Source: Bradyrhizobium tropiciagri
GTDB taxonomy: Bacteria > Pseudomonadota > Alphaproteobacteria > Rhizobiales > Xanthobacteraceae
Length of the DNA: 64,000 bases
Assembly: GCF_001189845.1 (NCBI RefSeq)
Contig: NZ_LFLZ01000009.1
Location: 124,001 to 188,000 of the forward strand
Direction of reading: 5' to 3'
The notes under the pieces were generated by a model that was given only the letters and a program-made list of their open reading frames with translations, searched no databases and was not told the origin of the DNA. The stretch's first letter is position 1; each line of letters opens with the position of its first letter. Both the position numbers and the translations under genes were made by a program. Positions 43,896 through 52,496 of the stretch are shown here, one piece after another.

Positions 43896-45637
43896 TCACG
43901 ACGTCTGCGTTTGGCCGGCGAGTTGAGCGATGGTGATGATCACGAATTCGGCCGGCTTCAGCGGCGCGAAGCCGACCACAATGTTGACGATGCCGGAGTC
44001 GATGTCCGCCTGGGTCGTCGTCGTGCCGTCGCATTTCACAAGAAACGCCTCGCTTGGCTTCTGGCCCTGGAAGGCGCCCTGCTTGAACAGCCCCAGCATG
44101 AAGGCGTTGATGCTCATGGTGATTGCGCTCCACAACGGCTCGGCGTTGGGCTCGAACAGCACCCATTTCAAGTTGGCGAGCAGCGTCTGCTCCAAGAACA
44201 GCGCCATGCGCCTTACCGGCACGTAGGTCCATTGCTGGTCGGTCGTCGCGAGGGTGCGGGAGCCGAACACGATGGTCGGAAGATTCGGGAACGCGCGGAG
44301 GCAATTGACGCCCAGCGGATTGAGCGTGCCCTGGCGATTGTCGGTCATCGCCCCGCGCGCGGTGACGCCGGTGACGTTATTGGTGATTGCCTGGAAGCCG
44401 GCCGGCGCCTTCCAAACGCCGCGCGCAACGTCTGTCGCGGCATAGATGCCGGCGACGGTCGCGGCCGGAGGAATTTCACTGGGTTGCCCCGAGACCAGGC
44501 CGTTCTGCTGTCCGGTGATCGGATCGGGCGTCAGCAGATAGGGGAAGTACAGCGCTGCGTTCTTGCTCGCCGGAAATGCGGACACGCTGTCGGCGATCTT
44601 GTGCGAATTGGGGGGAAGCGTTCCGTCCGCGGAATCGCGAATCGGCGGATCCATGATCAGGAACGCATGTTTGCGCTCACAAAATGCGACCGCCGCGGCC
44701 AAGATAACTCCCGCACTGCCGTCAGAATCGTTGCTGGGCGCGATGCCGGGCAGGACCATCAGGTTGAATACCTGCAGCTTGTCGAGCGGCGTGTCCTCCT
44801 GCAGCACAGCGGTGAAGTCGGCGAGGGCGAATATCTGGGTGGTCTGGCTGATGAGCAGCGGGAAAAAGATCGGGGTGGCCCCGGTCGCGGTGAACGTTGC
44901 TGGACCCGGATTGCTCAAGGAAACCGATACCAGCGACGACGCCGCCATGGCGTTGATGATGTAATTCGGGCTCGCCGGATCGAGCGACACACGACGATAC
45001 GTCTCGACCGTCGTCGCCGATCCGGTAGCGACACCCGACGACGCACTCTTCGACGACGGCCCGTAGGTGATGATGATATCGGCGAGACCGTAGGCGGCCG
45101 GGCTGATCGGCGCGGCAGGATTGACGACCACGCTCAGGACGAAGATTTCGTCAGTGACTTCCCGCTGCGTAAAGACGATGCCGCCGATGTCGATCGACTG
45201 CGCCGGCCAGCCTGCTGGTGGCGATAGCGGCGGCGAAAGCGGGAAGCTGAAAGGCGGCAATGGCTGTGGCACGAGTTTCCCGAGCGCGCTTGCCGTGCTC
45301 TTGCTTGAAGGTTGATTGACCGAGACGACAAAAGCGTGGGTGCCGCCGTTCAGGAAGAACTGGCTGACCGCCTGCGCCATGTCGCCAAAAGCGCCGGGCT
45401 GACCCGCGCCGTCGCGGGCATTGGCGAAGGCCGCACTGCGGACGAAGCGCCGAATTGTCGTTGATAGTCAGTAAAGCTGAATATCTCGAAGGGAGCGCCG
45501 AAACTCTCGGGCTTGGTCTTCAGCGGATGCGTGTATCCGATGAACACGGCAATATTGGTCGGCGCCGAGACAATGGTGTGAGACGCGCTCGCCGCCTCTT
45601 GAATATAGATTCCGGGATAAGTGGGCGTCACTGGCAT
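43896..45637 (-). CDS. Tail sheath protein (Pvc2-4 type), split by a one-base deletion
   Basis: The ATG at 45637 has GGAGG seven bases upstream and starts MPVTPTYPGIYIQEAASASH and TIVSAPTNIAVFIGYTHPLK, the conserved sheath N-terminus. After FTDYQRQFG the frame is lost. In the other frame the sheath continues RFVRSAAFANARDGAGQ, MAQAVSQFFLNGGTHAFVVS and VN, and later GVWKAPAGFQAITNNVTGVT, NPLGVNCLRAFPNLPTIVFG, WTYVPVRRMALFLEQTLLAN and KCDGTTTTQADIDSGIVNIV. One base is missing near 45449-45452. The restored protein of about 580 residues would contract and drive the tube. Only one sheath gene is present. Confidence 0.88.
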
Positions 45638-45730
45638 GATGCGCCTCCGTTACCGGTGCATCTCAAATGAAGTGAAAAAATCAAATCAAAAAAGAGCAAA
45701 CAACCAAAAATTGTCAAAATTAAGTATACA
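45638..45730 (-). promoter_or_regulatory. Probable promoter and leader of the eCIS operon
   Basis: The region upstream of the sheath gene is unusually AT-rich for this window. On the minus strand it holds TTGACA (45712-45717, plus-strand coordinates), followed by an AT-rich stretch where the -10 should lie; I cannot fix the -10 exactly. GGAGG precedes the sheath ATG. No other strong promoter-like stretch was found in the next 30 kb of closely spaced genes, so this is probably the main promoter. The low GC also resembles sites bound by H-NS-like silencers. Confidence 0.5.
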
Positions 45731-46187
45731 TCACGCGACGTCTGTCAAGCAATTGTTTTTCGCAGCGCTCCGATGGCGAGCGCAGTCCGTCGCAAGAGCA
45801 AGAAGAATGCGCTGCTTCGCCAGCGGCTTATGGTTTTCTGTCACAACCGCGACGAGCGTCACGGTTGTACGAGACAAGCGGCGCACGTGGTCGGGTGATG
45901 TAAAAAAATCTAATGAAGTCGCGGCGGGAACGAATAGGAAGACGGCTTCTCATTCTCCTGGGCGCGATTCTGGCGGACGCTCGCGGCAGCAGCGCGCGCA
46001 AGGTCTTGAGCCATTTGCCTCCAGCCAACGTGAATCAAGAAAAGGTTACTAGTCAGGCCTCAGTAGGCCGCAGTCCTCGAGGACCGCACCAGTTTCGCGC
46101 CAGAAGCGATCCGATCGAAGCGCGACGAACACGATCGATGTCAAGCAAAACCGCAGCAAAATCAACGATTGCACTCGCTCTCCCGCC
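45731..46187. other. Gene-free stretch between the eCIS promoter and the right att-like repeat
   Basis: About 450 bases. Frames on both strands are short and have no domain or ribosome site. I see no integrase remnant here. Confidence 0.45.
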
Positions 46188-46234
46188 GCTCATAACGGTC
46201 TGGTTGCAGGTTCGAGTCCTGCCGGGCCCACCAA
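46188..46234 (+). repeat. Right att-like direct repeat: tRNA-Met(CAT) 3' end
   Basis: These 47 bases contain the anticodon loop and stem end CTCATAACGGTC, a canonical T-arm (GGTTCGAGTCC) and the acceptor end GCCGGGCCCACCA. They are the 3' part of a CAT-anticodon tRNA. The 5' half is not present upstream, so this too is a remnant of an integration site. It differs from the left copy at three positions, and the canonical bases are on this side. Confidence 0.75.
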
Positions 46235-46521
46235 CGTGATCAATGGCTTACTTCGTTCTCGTTGCCCGCAGCGCGGCCGCCGCACCAGAAACCGCACCAG
46301 ATACGTCCACCCTTCGTTCGTGCAGAGGTTCGCGCACCACAAACATATGCGGCGCTCGGACATCATTGATGCGGTTGCGACATATAAGGCAAGCATTCTG
46401 CTCGGCGCTTAAGTCGATCTGTTCGCAACGACGAAATCAGCCTGCCCAGCCAATACACTTGCGCACGACGATTAGAACGCCCCCTCAAGAGGCCTCAAGA
46501 GGGTATGCGCTGAGACCAACG

Positions 46522-47334
46522 CTATGGCCGCTTTCGTGGTTGCTCGATGTCCAAAAACATCGGCAGTGCCACGGCCGACGACATAGGTGCGCCAACGACT
46601 GGGATGTCCAAGCGGTCGAGATTATCGAACGATCCACCCGCCGCTTGGGTGAGCCTATGTTCGATCAGACCGTACAGGACATTGTGCATGCGGAGGTTGA
46701 CTTCGTTCAGGTCGGCGAGGGCAATATCCACGCCTGCCGCCATCCGCTCGCTCTGATTCTTGGCTGATGTATCAACGTGCTTGTCAGCGATTGCCGCGAA
46801 GGCTGCGCTAAAGATCAATGACGAGCCGAGATAGTAGCAAGCATTGGCCGGATGCTCGGCCACGTAGATCATGCTTTCCTGTTCGGTCAGGGCACTCGTC
46901 GCCTGATCGAGGTTCAGCTTGTCATAGTGAAATCCGGTCTTGTCGCGGATCGTGCGGAGCGCGCTGTTCTTTAGTGGAATGGTTCCGAAGTAGTCCTTCA
47001 GCCACGCAAGGTCCCTTTTGTGCGCATCGCTCAAGGCCGCGACGGCAGGGTCTTCCGGGTTAGATTGCAGAAACCGCTCAACGAGCATGTTCCATGTTTC
47101 GAACAGCTTGCCCGTGAGCAACTGCATCACGGTCCACATCTGGACGCCATGTGCGTGATCGTGAAGTTCGCCCTCGCCGATATCATTCAAAGAGAACATC
47201 AGTAGCCGGTTGAGCACGACAAGTTCGTTATGGGCGTGCATGCATCCGACGACTTGGTTGCGGTCGCGGTTCGGCAGCTTCCTAACGGTGTCAGGGTCGA
47301 TCTTAAATTGGAGGACGCGAAACTCTTGGCTCAT
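46522..47334 (-). CDS. Hypothetical protein beside the defence block
   Basis: The start is the ATG at 47334 (SQEFRVLQFKIDPDTVRKLP follows); the longer frame to 47463 is unlikely. The 270-residue product is soluble and helical: NRDRNQVVGCMHAHNELVVL, NRLLMFSLNDIGEGELHDHA, LTGKLFETWNMLVERFLQ and MIYVAEHPANACYYLGSSLI. No catalytic motif is clear; the cluster of His near residues 24 and 50 could be incidental. It is transcribed away from the HEAT-repeat gene, with 163 bases between them. I do not recognise a family. Its position between the right att-like repeat and nuclease genes suggests it is part of the same accessory block. Confidence 0.65.
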   Translation of the reverse strand: MSQEFRVLQFKIDPDTVRKLPNRDRNQVVGCMHAHNELVVLNRLLMFSLNDIGEGELHDHAHGVQMWTVMQLLTGKLFETWNMLVERFLQSNPEDPAVAALSDAHKRDLAWLKDYFGTIPLKNSALRTIRDKTGFHYDKLNLDQATSALTEQESMIYVAEHPANACYYLGSSLIFSAAFAAIADKHVDTSAKNQSERMAAGVDIALADLNEVNLRMHNVLYGLIEHRLTQAAGGSFDNLDRLDIPVVGAPMSSAVALPMFLDIEQPRKRP

Positions 47335-47497
47335 CGGCTTGCGGCCACTAACTACCCTGCGGAAAGCCTTGAAGAAATGTCGCCAAAGCGGGCAACCAAA
47401 TACAACATATATGGCTTCTTTGACCCGTTCTAGGTATGTTCTCACCCTGAATTCCCATATCACGATTCGTTGTCAGACCCCTCCGCTGGGACCGTCC

Positions 47498-50038
47498 GTG
47501 GACCGCAACATCCAAAAGGCTATCGAGGCAGGAGAGCGAACCGAAGCAGCCATGCTGCTTGTGCGCAATTGGTGCACGCACGTGCGCATCAAAAAGTTCG
47601 GCGGCACGGGCATGGTCGAGCAGATGACCGGCCTGCCCATCGGCAACCATGGTCTTGAATGTGACCACGCCACGGCGGGCGGCTTTTACTCATGGGATTT
47701 GCGGGAGTCCGCACTGGATTTCTATGATCGCAACTGCGTCGATTGCAAGAAGCGGAAACCTGTTGGCGTTCCGAACCTGTCAACTCTCGTTAAAGAGCGC
47801 GATGACGCGCGTGCCGCCGAGGCTGCGCGCGTAGCGGCTGAACAGCAGAAGCAAGCCGAAGCGCATCAGGCACGCGTGCTTGCACGCACACAGCTGCGCC
47901 AAGGCTTGGGCCCTCTCTCCAGCGCCATCGTCGATCACATCGATGAGTTCGACGCGCAGCGCGACCAAGAACACCGCGACCGCCTTTGCGAAAGCGCGCG
48001 CCTCGCACCCGAACACTTCGTCGAGTCCCTGATCGAATATATCTTCAAGCTGACCGAGAAGGAGCCGTGGTTCACCGAAGCCGGTCTCACCATTCTCGAT
48101 CATGTGAAGGCGGACCCTCAGCGCATCGCGCGGCTCGCAATTGCCCCTCTGGGTAAGACAGGGCCAATCGACACCCATGCCCGTGTGCTGCTGAGCCGCG
48201 TCGAGCACATTGACCCGGCCCAGATCGCCGATGCGGTCCCTGCCATTATCGAATTCGCCAGCCCTTACGACGAATTCAACTTTGGGCGGGAGCGCGCGCC
48301 TAAGCCCGAGTTGCTGCAAGCCCTTTGGGCGGCTTATCCGGCTCCGATTCGTGAAGTCCTCGACCGGCTATTGTCGTCGCGCCGTCACTACATGGTTGAA
48401 TTGGGCGCACGCGGCCTGCTGGCGATCCATGCGCGCGATCCGCTGGTGCTAAAGCCGTTTCATCGCTCCATGGTGTCGAAATTCTCGCGCGCGGAGCTGC
48501 TGCTCGACGATTACGATGAGTACCGCAGCTCGTTCCGCTTCTTGCGCGATGCGATCGTGGCAGCCTTTGAAGATGCACCCGAAGAAATGGACGCGCTGGT
48601 ACAGGAGTATATCTCGGGGGCGGACAAGCGCTCGAAAAACCATGCTTACAAGATTTACGAAGCTGCGTTGCGTTACGATTACGACGGGCCGGTTATCCGG
48701 CCGACGTCGCGCGTGCACCGCATCGCCTTTAAACGCTTGCTCTGGGCGGCTACGACCGAAGAAAGCGAGAAGGTCTTGCGGCATGTGCACGAGATGCTGC
48801 GCGGGCGTCCGCGTCAGATGGTCGAGATCGCGCGCGCCGAAATCGATGGTCTTCTAGGAGCCGTGCTCCTGCTCGATGACCGGCTGCGCCGCCACGATGA
48901 GGCCAAGCCAGCCGAGGGTGAAAAGACCTTCCTGGATGTATTGGAGCGCCGCAATCAGCGGAGCACGATCACGCAGTTGATGAAGTCGTTGATCGAATGG
49001 GCCAGCACCGCGGCCAAGGGCGATCTGGTCTTGATGAAGAGAGTCGTGGCCTTGTTCGACCAGATACCCGAAGGACGGAATGATCTTCACGGCATCGTCC
49101 TTGGCTGCGTCGAGCATCTCAGCGACACGGTTGAAGGCCTCAAGCTGGTATTGCCGCATCTTTATTATGGGTTGGTCGGACCATCGGCGCTCGTCAGGGC
49201 CTATGCCGCCGAAGCGCTCGGCGACATGCGGCACGATAACATTCCGCCCCTTGTTTATGAGGCATTCTTGGCACTTCTTTTGGACCCGTTCGTTGTCGTG
49301 CACCAAGCCGCCGTAGACGCCTTGGGACATCTGGAGCTGCCGGAGGAATTGCAGGAGCGTGCCGCGCAAGCTCTGCTCAATCTTGTGAAGTGTTACTCGC
49401 AGAAATCGGGCGAAGACCGCTTTTTGATCGAGTGTGTGCGCGAGCTGGCTTATGAGCTGCGGCGGCTTGGCAAGGCCGAAGGTAACGTTGGAAAATACCT
49501 TGTTCAGGTCCTCCTGAAAGCCGATCCGCTCTATTTGAAAAGCATGATCCGCTCGCTTGGGCATGCTTTGGGGAAAACCAAAGGATTTGTCGATCTCGTG
49601 CTCAAGCTGCTTCCTGGGCTGGATGGACACAATCATCACCGTGAGGATGAGTTGAGGCTTCTCGCGGAATTGCCGGATGCGGCCATCCTCTCGCGGAGAG
49701 AGGCATTCGAAAAGCTCGGGATCGACGTCGCACCGGAGCGGCCTTGGCTGGCAGCCTACATCGTCGAGGAACTGGCGCGTGCGGGCGCCTGGAGCGAAGC
49801 CAGCCGGGTTGCGGACGCAGGCGCGAAGGTCGAACCCACCATCCATAATGAATCGCGCCTCATCTACATGACCTTCATGAAGATCACAGCCGCGTTTGAG
49901 GAAGCCATCGCAGAAGGGCGCGGTGATGCGCTTGAGGCGTTGACTAAGCAATGGGAAGAGAACGTCAAGCGCGAGGAGGAGTTCAAGGCGGATGTCGAAA
50001 GACGCAATTCTCGATCAAGTTTTCCCTACACGCGCTAA
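47498..50038 (+). CDS. HEAT-repeat protein with N-terminal Cys motif; partner of a PD-(D/E)XK protein
   Basis: The GTG at 47498 is preferred because GGGA lies upstream and the residues before it look non-coding; an ATG at 47411 is possible. The 846-residue product starts with a short domain containing LECDHA and FYDRNCVDCKKRKPVGVPNL (Cys 80 and 83), probably a zinc site. A charged coiled coil (about 95-130, rich in Glu, Ala, Gln) follows. After that come about 650 residues of alpha-helical repeats of HEAT type (for example SALVRAYAAEALGDMRHDNI, DPFVVVHQAAVDALGHLELP). It overlaps the next gene by 47 bases. HEAT proteins often hold nucleic acids or partner proteins. I do not recognise the family as a named system; a defence role is inferred from context. 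Confidence 0.75.
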   Translation: MDRNIQKAIEAGERTEAAMLLVRNWCTHVRIKKFGGTGMVEQMTGLPIGNHGLECDHATAGGFYSWDLRESALDFYDRNCVDCKKRKPVGVPNLSTLVKERDDARAAEAARVAAEQQKQAEAHQARVLARTQLRQGLGPLSSAIVDHIDEFDAQRDQEHRDRLCESARLAPEHFVESLIEYIFKLTEKEPWFTEAGLTILDHVKADPQRIARLAIAPLGKTGPIDTHARVLLSRVEHIDPAQIADAVPAIIEFASPYDEFNFGRERAPKPELLQALWAAYPAPIREVLDRLLSSRRHYMVELGARGLLAIHARDPLVLKPFHRSMVSKFSRAELLLDDYDEYRSSFRFLRDAIVAAFEDAPEEMDALVQEYISGADKRSKNHAYKIYEAALRYDYDGPVIRPTSRVHRIAFKRLLWAATTEESEKVLRHVHEMLRGRPRQMVEIARAEIDGLLGAVLLLDDRLRRHDEAKPAEGEKTFLDVLERRNQRSTITQLMKSLIEWASTAAKGDLVLMKRVVALFDQIPEGRNDLHGIVLGCVEHLSDTVEGLKLVLPHLYYGLVGPSALVRAYAAEALGDMRHDNIPPLVYEAFLALLLDPFVVVHQAAVDALGHLELPEELQERAAQALLNLVKCYSQKSGEDRFLIECVRELAYELRRLGKAEGNVGKYLVQVLLKADPLYLKSMIRSLGHALGKTKGFVDLVLKLLPGLDGHNHHREDELRLLAELPDAAILSRREAFEKLGIDVAPERPWLAAYIVEELARAGAWSEASRVADAGAKVEPTIHNESRLIYMTFMKITAAFEEAIAEGRGDALEALTKQWEENVKREEEFKADVERRNSRSSFPYTR

Positions 50039-51443
50039 AGCGGTGCTCGCTCTTCGGGCGGCGGCAGCAAAGGCGGACGTGGAAACCTTTCAAGCCCTGG
50101 CGGCTGAGGCGAAAGACCTTGCAGCGGCGTTTGGACGCGCCCCTGCCGCCAAGCGCTGGGACGCGTTTGCGTCTGCGCTCGAGATCACACGGCTGTTGGT
50201 CGAATGGGAACAGGCCTCTCTTACGGCGGCGATCGACCCCGACCGATTTTTGCGTACGGCACGGCTGCAACTGAAACGGCTTCGCAGCGAGGCGAGCGGC
50301 GAGACCTTCGCAGACAAACTGATTGAGACCTTGTCGGTCATTGATGGCGAATTTGATTTCGCTGGTATCGGGCCGCTTCGCCAAAGCCTCGCGGCCATTC
50401 CCCTGCCGGTTGCGATTTACGCCGATCCTAAACCCAAATTGCCGGCTTGGGCACATGAACGAGAGGGATCTGACAAGGAGAAAGCCCCCGATCTCACGGT
50501 CGCCTTTGTCGAGTTCACGATCAACGGCACGACGGCGGAGCGGATCCAGGCGCTTCGTCCGCGCGAGAATCACGATTTGGATATTGCCGTCCGGGTTTCG
50601 CGCTGGCCTGAAACCGCGACCGCGCTAGTGCTCAGCCCAATCTCCATCGAGCCGCCGAGCAGTTACGATCTCCCCTCCTTCCGCTTCACGCGGCCATCGG
50701 GCGATCCGCCCCATCTCTTCAAGCAACGGGGGCGCATGATCCTGCATGCGCCTCAAAATCTGAAAGCGCGCCCGTTTGAGTTCATCTACACGGCCGAGTT
50801 CCAGCCGACCTCGACCGAGAAACCGGTCTCGATTGCAGGACAGCGGACATTGCGGCTTGATGGGTCCGCGCCGGATCGCCAGCCCTACACCGGGTATCGC
50901 GATATCGATACCAAGCTGATCGCGTTACGGGACCAGCTCAGGCTTGAGCCGCTTATCCCTGAAGCCGACCTTGATGAGTTGCTGGCCGTGCTGGTGCCCT
51001 TGGCCAATCTGATGGGACAATCGGTCCAGGATAACAAGTTTCCGGCGGTAATTTCTGAGGCTGAATTTCAGAGGCAGGCCCGGGAATGGCTTCGGCAGCT
51101 ACCCGCGATTGGCTCACAACTCGAAGAGCAAGCGCATTCGACCGGTGGGAGGACGGACCTGTCCTTCCATGGCATTCGAATTGAACTGAAGAGCGAGCAG
51201 ACCAAAAGACTACTACCTGATGACTGCAAAAAATATGCGTCTCAAGCCGCAAGCTATGCCGTGGGCACCAACCGCCGCGTGGCGGTCTTGTGCGTGCTTG
51301 ATTGCAGCCCCAAAAAGCAAGGCCCCTATCCCATGGAGGACGGTCTGTCCGTTCATGCCATCGATACGGGCACATCACCGGTCTATATCGTCACTCTGCT
51401 GATACAGGGGAATTTACCTAAACCCAGCGATCTGTCACGCTAA
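49992..51443 (+). CDS. Protein with C-terminal PD-(D/E)XK-like nuclease domain
   Basis: The ATG at 49992 lies inside the end of the HEAT gene, behind GAGGAGGAG, so the two are translationally coupled. The first ~100 residues are helical. The middle (about 150-290) is beta-rich (ALVLSPISIEPPSSYDLPSF, RFTRPSGDPPHLFKQRGRMI). Near residues 385-402 the stretch GGRTDLSFHGIRIELKSEQ has the D...E-x-K spacing of the PD-(D/E)XK nuclease fold. A helix and a strand (RRVAVLCVLDCSP) follow, as in restriction-type cores. It could cut nucleic acid under control of the HEAT partner. No known system name fits both proteins. Function inferred; motif visible. Confidence 0.75.
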   Translation: MSKDAILDQVFPTRAKAVLALRAAAAKADVETFQALAAEAKDLAAAFGRAPAAKRWDAFASALEITRLLVEWEQASLTAAIDPDRFLRTARLQLKRLRSEASGETFADKLIETLSVIDGEFDFAGIGPLRQSLAAIPLPVAIYADPKPKLPAWAHEREGSDKEKAPDLTVAFVEFTINGTTAERIQALRPRENHDLDIAVRVSRWPETATALVLSPISIEPPSSYDLPSFRFTRPSGDPPHLFKQRGRMILHAPQNLKARPFEFIYTAEFQPTSTEKPVSIAGQRTLRLDGSAPDRQPYTGYRDIDTKLIALRDQLRLEPLIPEADLDELLAVLVPLANLMGQSVQDNKFPAVISEAEFQRQAREWLRQLPAIGSQLEEQAHSTGGRTDLSFHGIRIELKSEQTKRLLPDDCKKYASQAASYAVGTNRRVAVLCVLDCSPKKQGPYPMEDGLSVHAIDTGTSPVYIVTLLIQGNLPKPSDLSR

Positions 51444-51506
51444 GTGAGGAGGTGGCGTGTAATCGTCGAAAGTAAATTCTGGCGATTTCAAGTTTGGCGA
51501 CAACCT

Positions 51507-52484
51507 CTAATCACGCACTGCTTTTGGCCAATCCGCCCGGCCAAAGGTCCCCGAAAGCAGGGCTTCTTGAAGATTCGCGTCCTCAAGCCATAGCGCACTG
51601 CTCAAGCGGTAATAGGTGCGGCACAATGAGACAATCTTGTCTTTTCCGCCTAAGTGAACGGGAATCGTAAACTCCGTAATCCCGCTGTAGGCCGGCCTTG
51701 CGAACCCGGAGCTTGAGAGCAGCAGGCCCGCGGTCGCCTTTCGGGCGGCGGTTACCCGGACCAACTTCTTTAAGTGAGAGATTCCGGGCTTTTGCTCATT
51801 CCAGTGCTTTAACTCCACAAGATAGACCTGCTTCATGCCCTCCTCGAAAGTGGTCAGCTCCAGGTCGACCCCTCCATCCTTGCTGGAACGGGTGACCCGC
51901 GTGTCAAAGCCGATGCCTTCAAATACTTCGCCCAGCAGTCTTTCGAGGTCTCTCCATTCGACTTTCGAGAGCTCATCGGGATGCTGGGCGAGCGCCTTTG
52001 CCAGCTCTCGCATGGCATGGCGCACAATAGTTTCGCATCTCGAAACCACGTCCTGTGGTTCGGCCTGTTTGCCGATCCAATTGCGAAGTTGTTCGGGTCC
52101 TAAGAGGTCTATCTCTCCGAGCCCGATCGTATCGGCGCGTTGGATGGCATCCGCTGAAAAGCCAAGGCGTGATACGATCATAGCGCGGTCGAAAGGTCCG
52201 GCGGTTTTCAACTTGAAAGCCTGCTCAACGGACTCGATACCGGCTGGTCTTGATCCGGCTTTAACTTCGACTGCAATCATCTTCAAGGCGCCGTCGACCT
52301 TCGCGCGGATGAAGCAATCGACTTCTAGCAGCGCGCTTGACGATCCGACGAAGCCCTTTTCTGTGACGGGGTAGCCGCACGCCTCGAAGATTTGAACGAG
52401 CAACTTCTCCGCATCTGATGGCTCAATAAACTCACCCCGCTCGAAACGATCCAGGAGAGCCAAGGCTGATTGCAGTTTGCTCAT
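51507..52484 (-). CDS. Protein with two Mrr-like restriction endonuclease domains
   Basis: Two PD-(D/E)XK cores are visible in 325 residues. The first has LLEVDCFIRAKV with Asp 56 and AVEVKAG with Glu 73 and Lys 75. The second has WRDLERLLGEVFEGIGFDTR, then SSKDGGVDLEL with Asp 207 and VYLVELKHW with Glu 224 and Lys 226, matching the Mrr_cat pattern. Mrr-like enzymes cut modified or foreign DNA. Both sites keep their key residues, so a dimer-like single chain is possible. The gene is convergent with the PD-(D/E)XK gene (63 bases between stops) and 12 bases downstream of the AbiEii gene. Confidence 0.85.
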   Translation of the reverse strand: MSKLQSALALLDRFERGEFIEPSDAEKLLVQIFEACGYPVTEKGFVGSSSALLEVDCFIRAKVDGALKMIAVEVKAGSRPAGIESVEQAFKLKTAGPFDRAMIVSRLGFSADAIQRADTIGLGEIDLLGPEQLRNWIGKQAEPQDVVSRCETIVRHAMRELAKALAQHPDELSKVEWRDLERLLGEVFEGIGFDTRVTRSSKDGGVDLELTTFEEGMKQVYLVELKHWNEQKPGISHLKKLVRVTAARKATAGLLLSSSGFARPAYSGITEFTIPVHLGGKDKIVSLCRTYYRLSSALWLEDANLQEALLSGTFGRADWPKAVRD

Positions 52485-52496
52485 GCGGCCGCCCGC

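Noticed and set aside
14920..46187. Search for an integrase gene inside the tRNA-bracketed island
   Set aside because: No frame with tyrosine or serine recombinase motifs was seen; the island appears to lack its own integrase.
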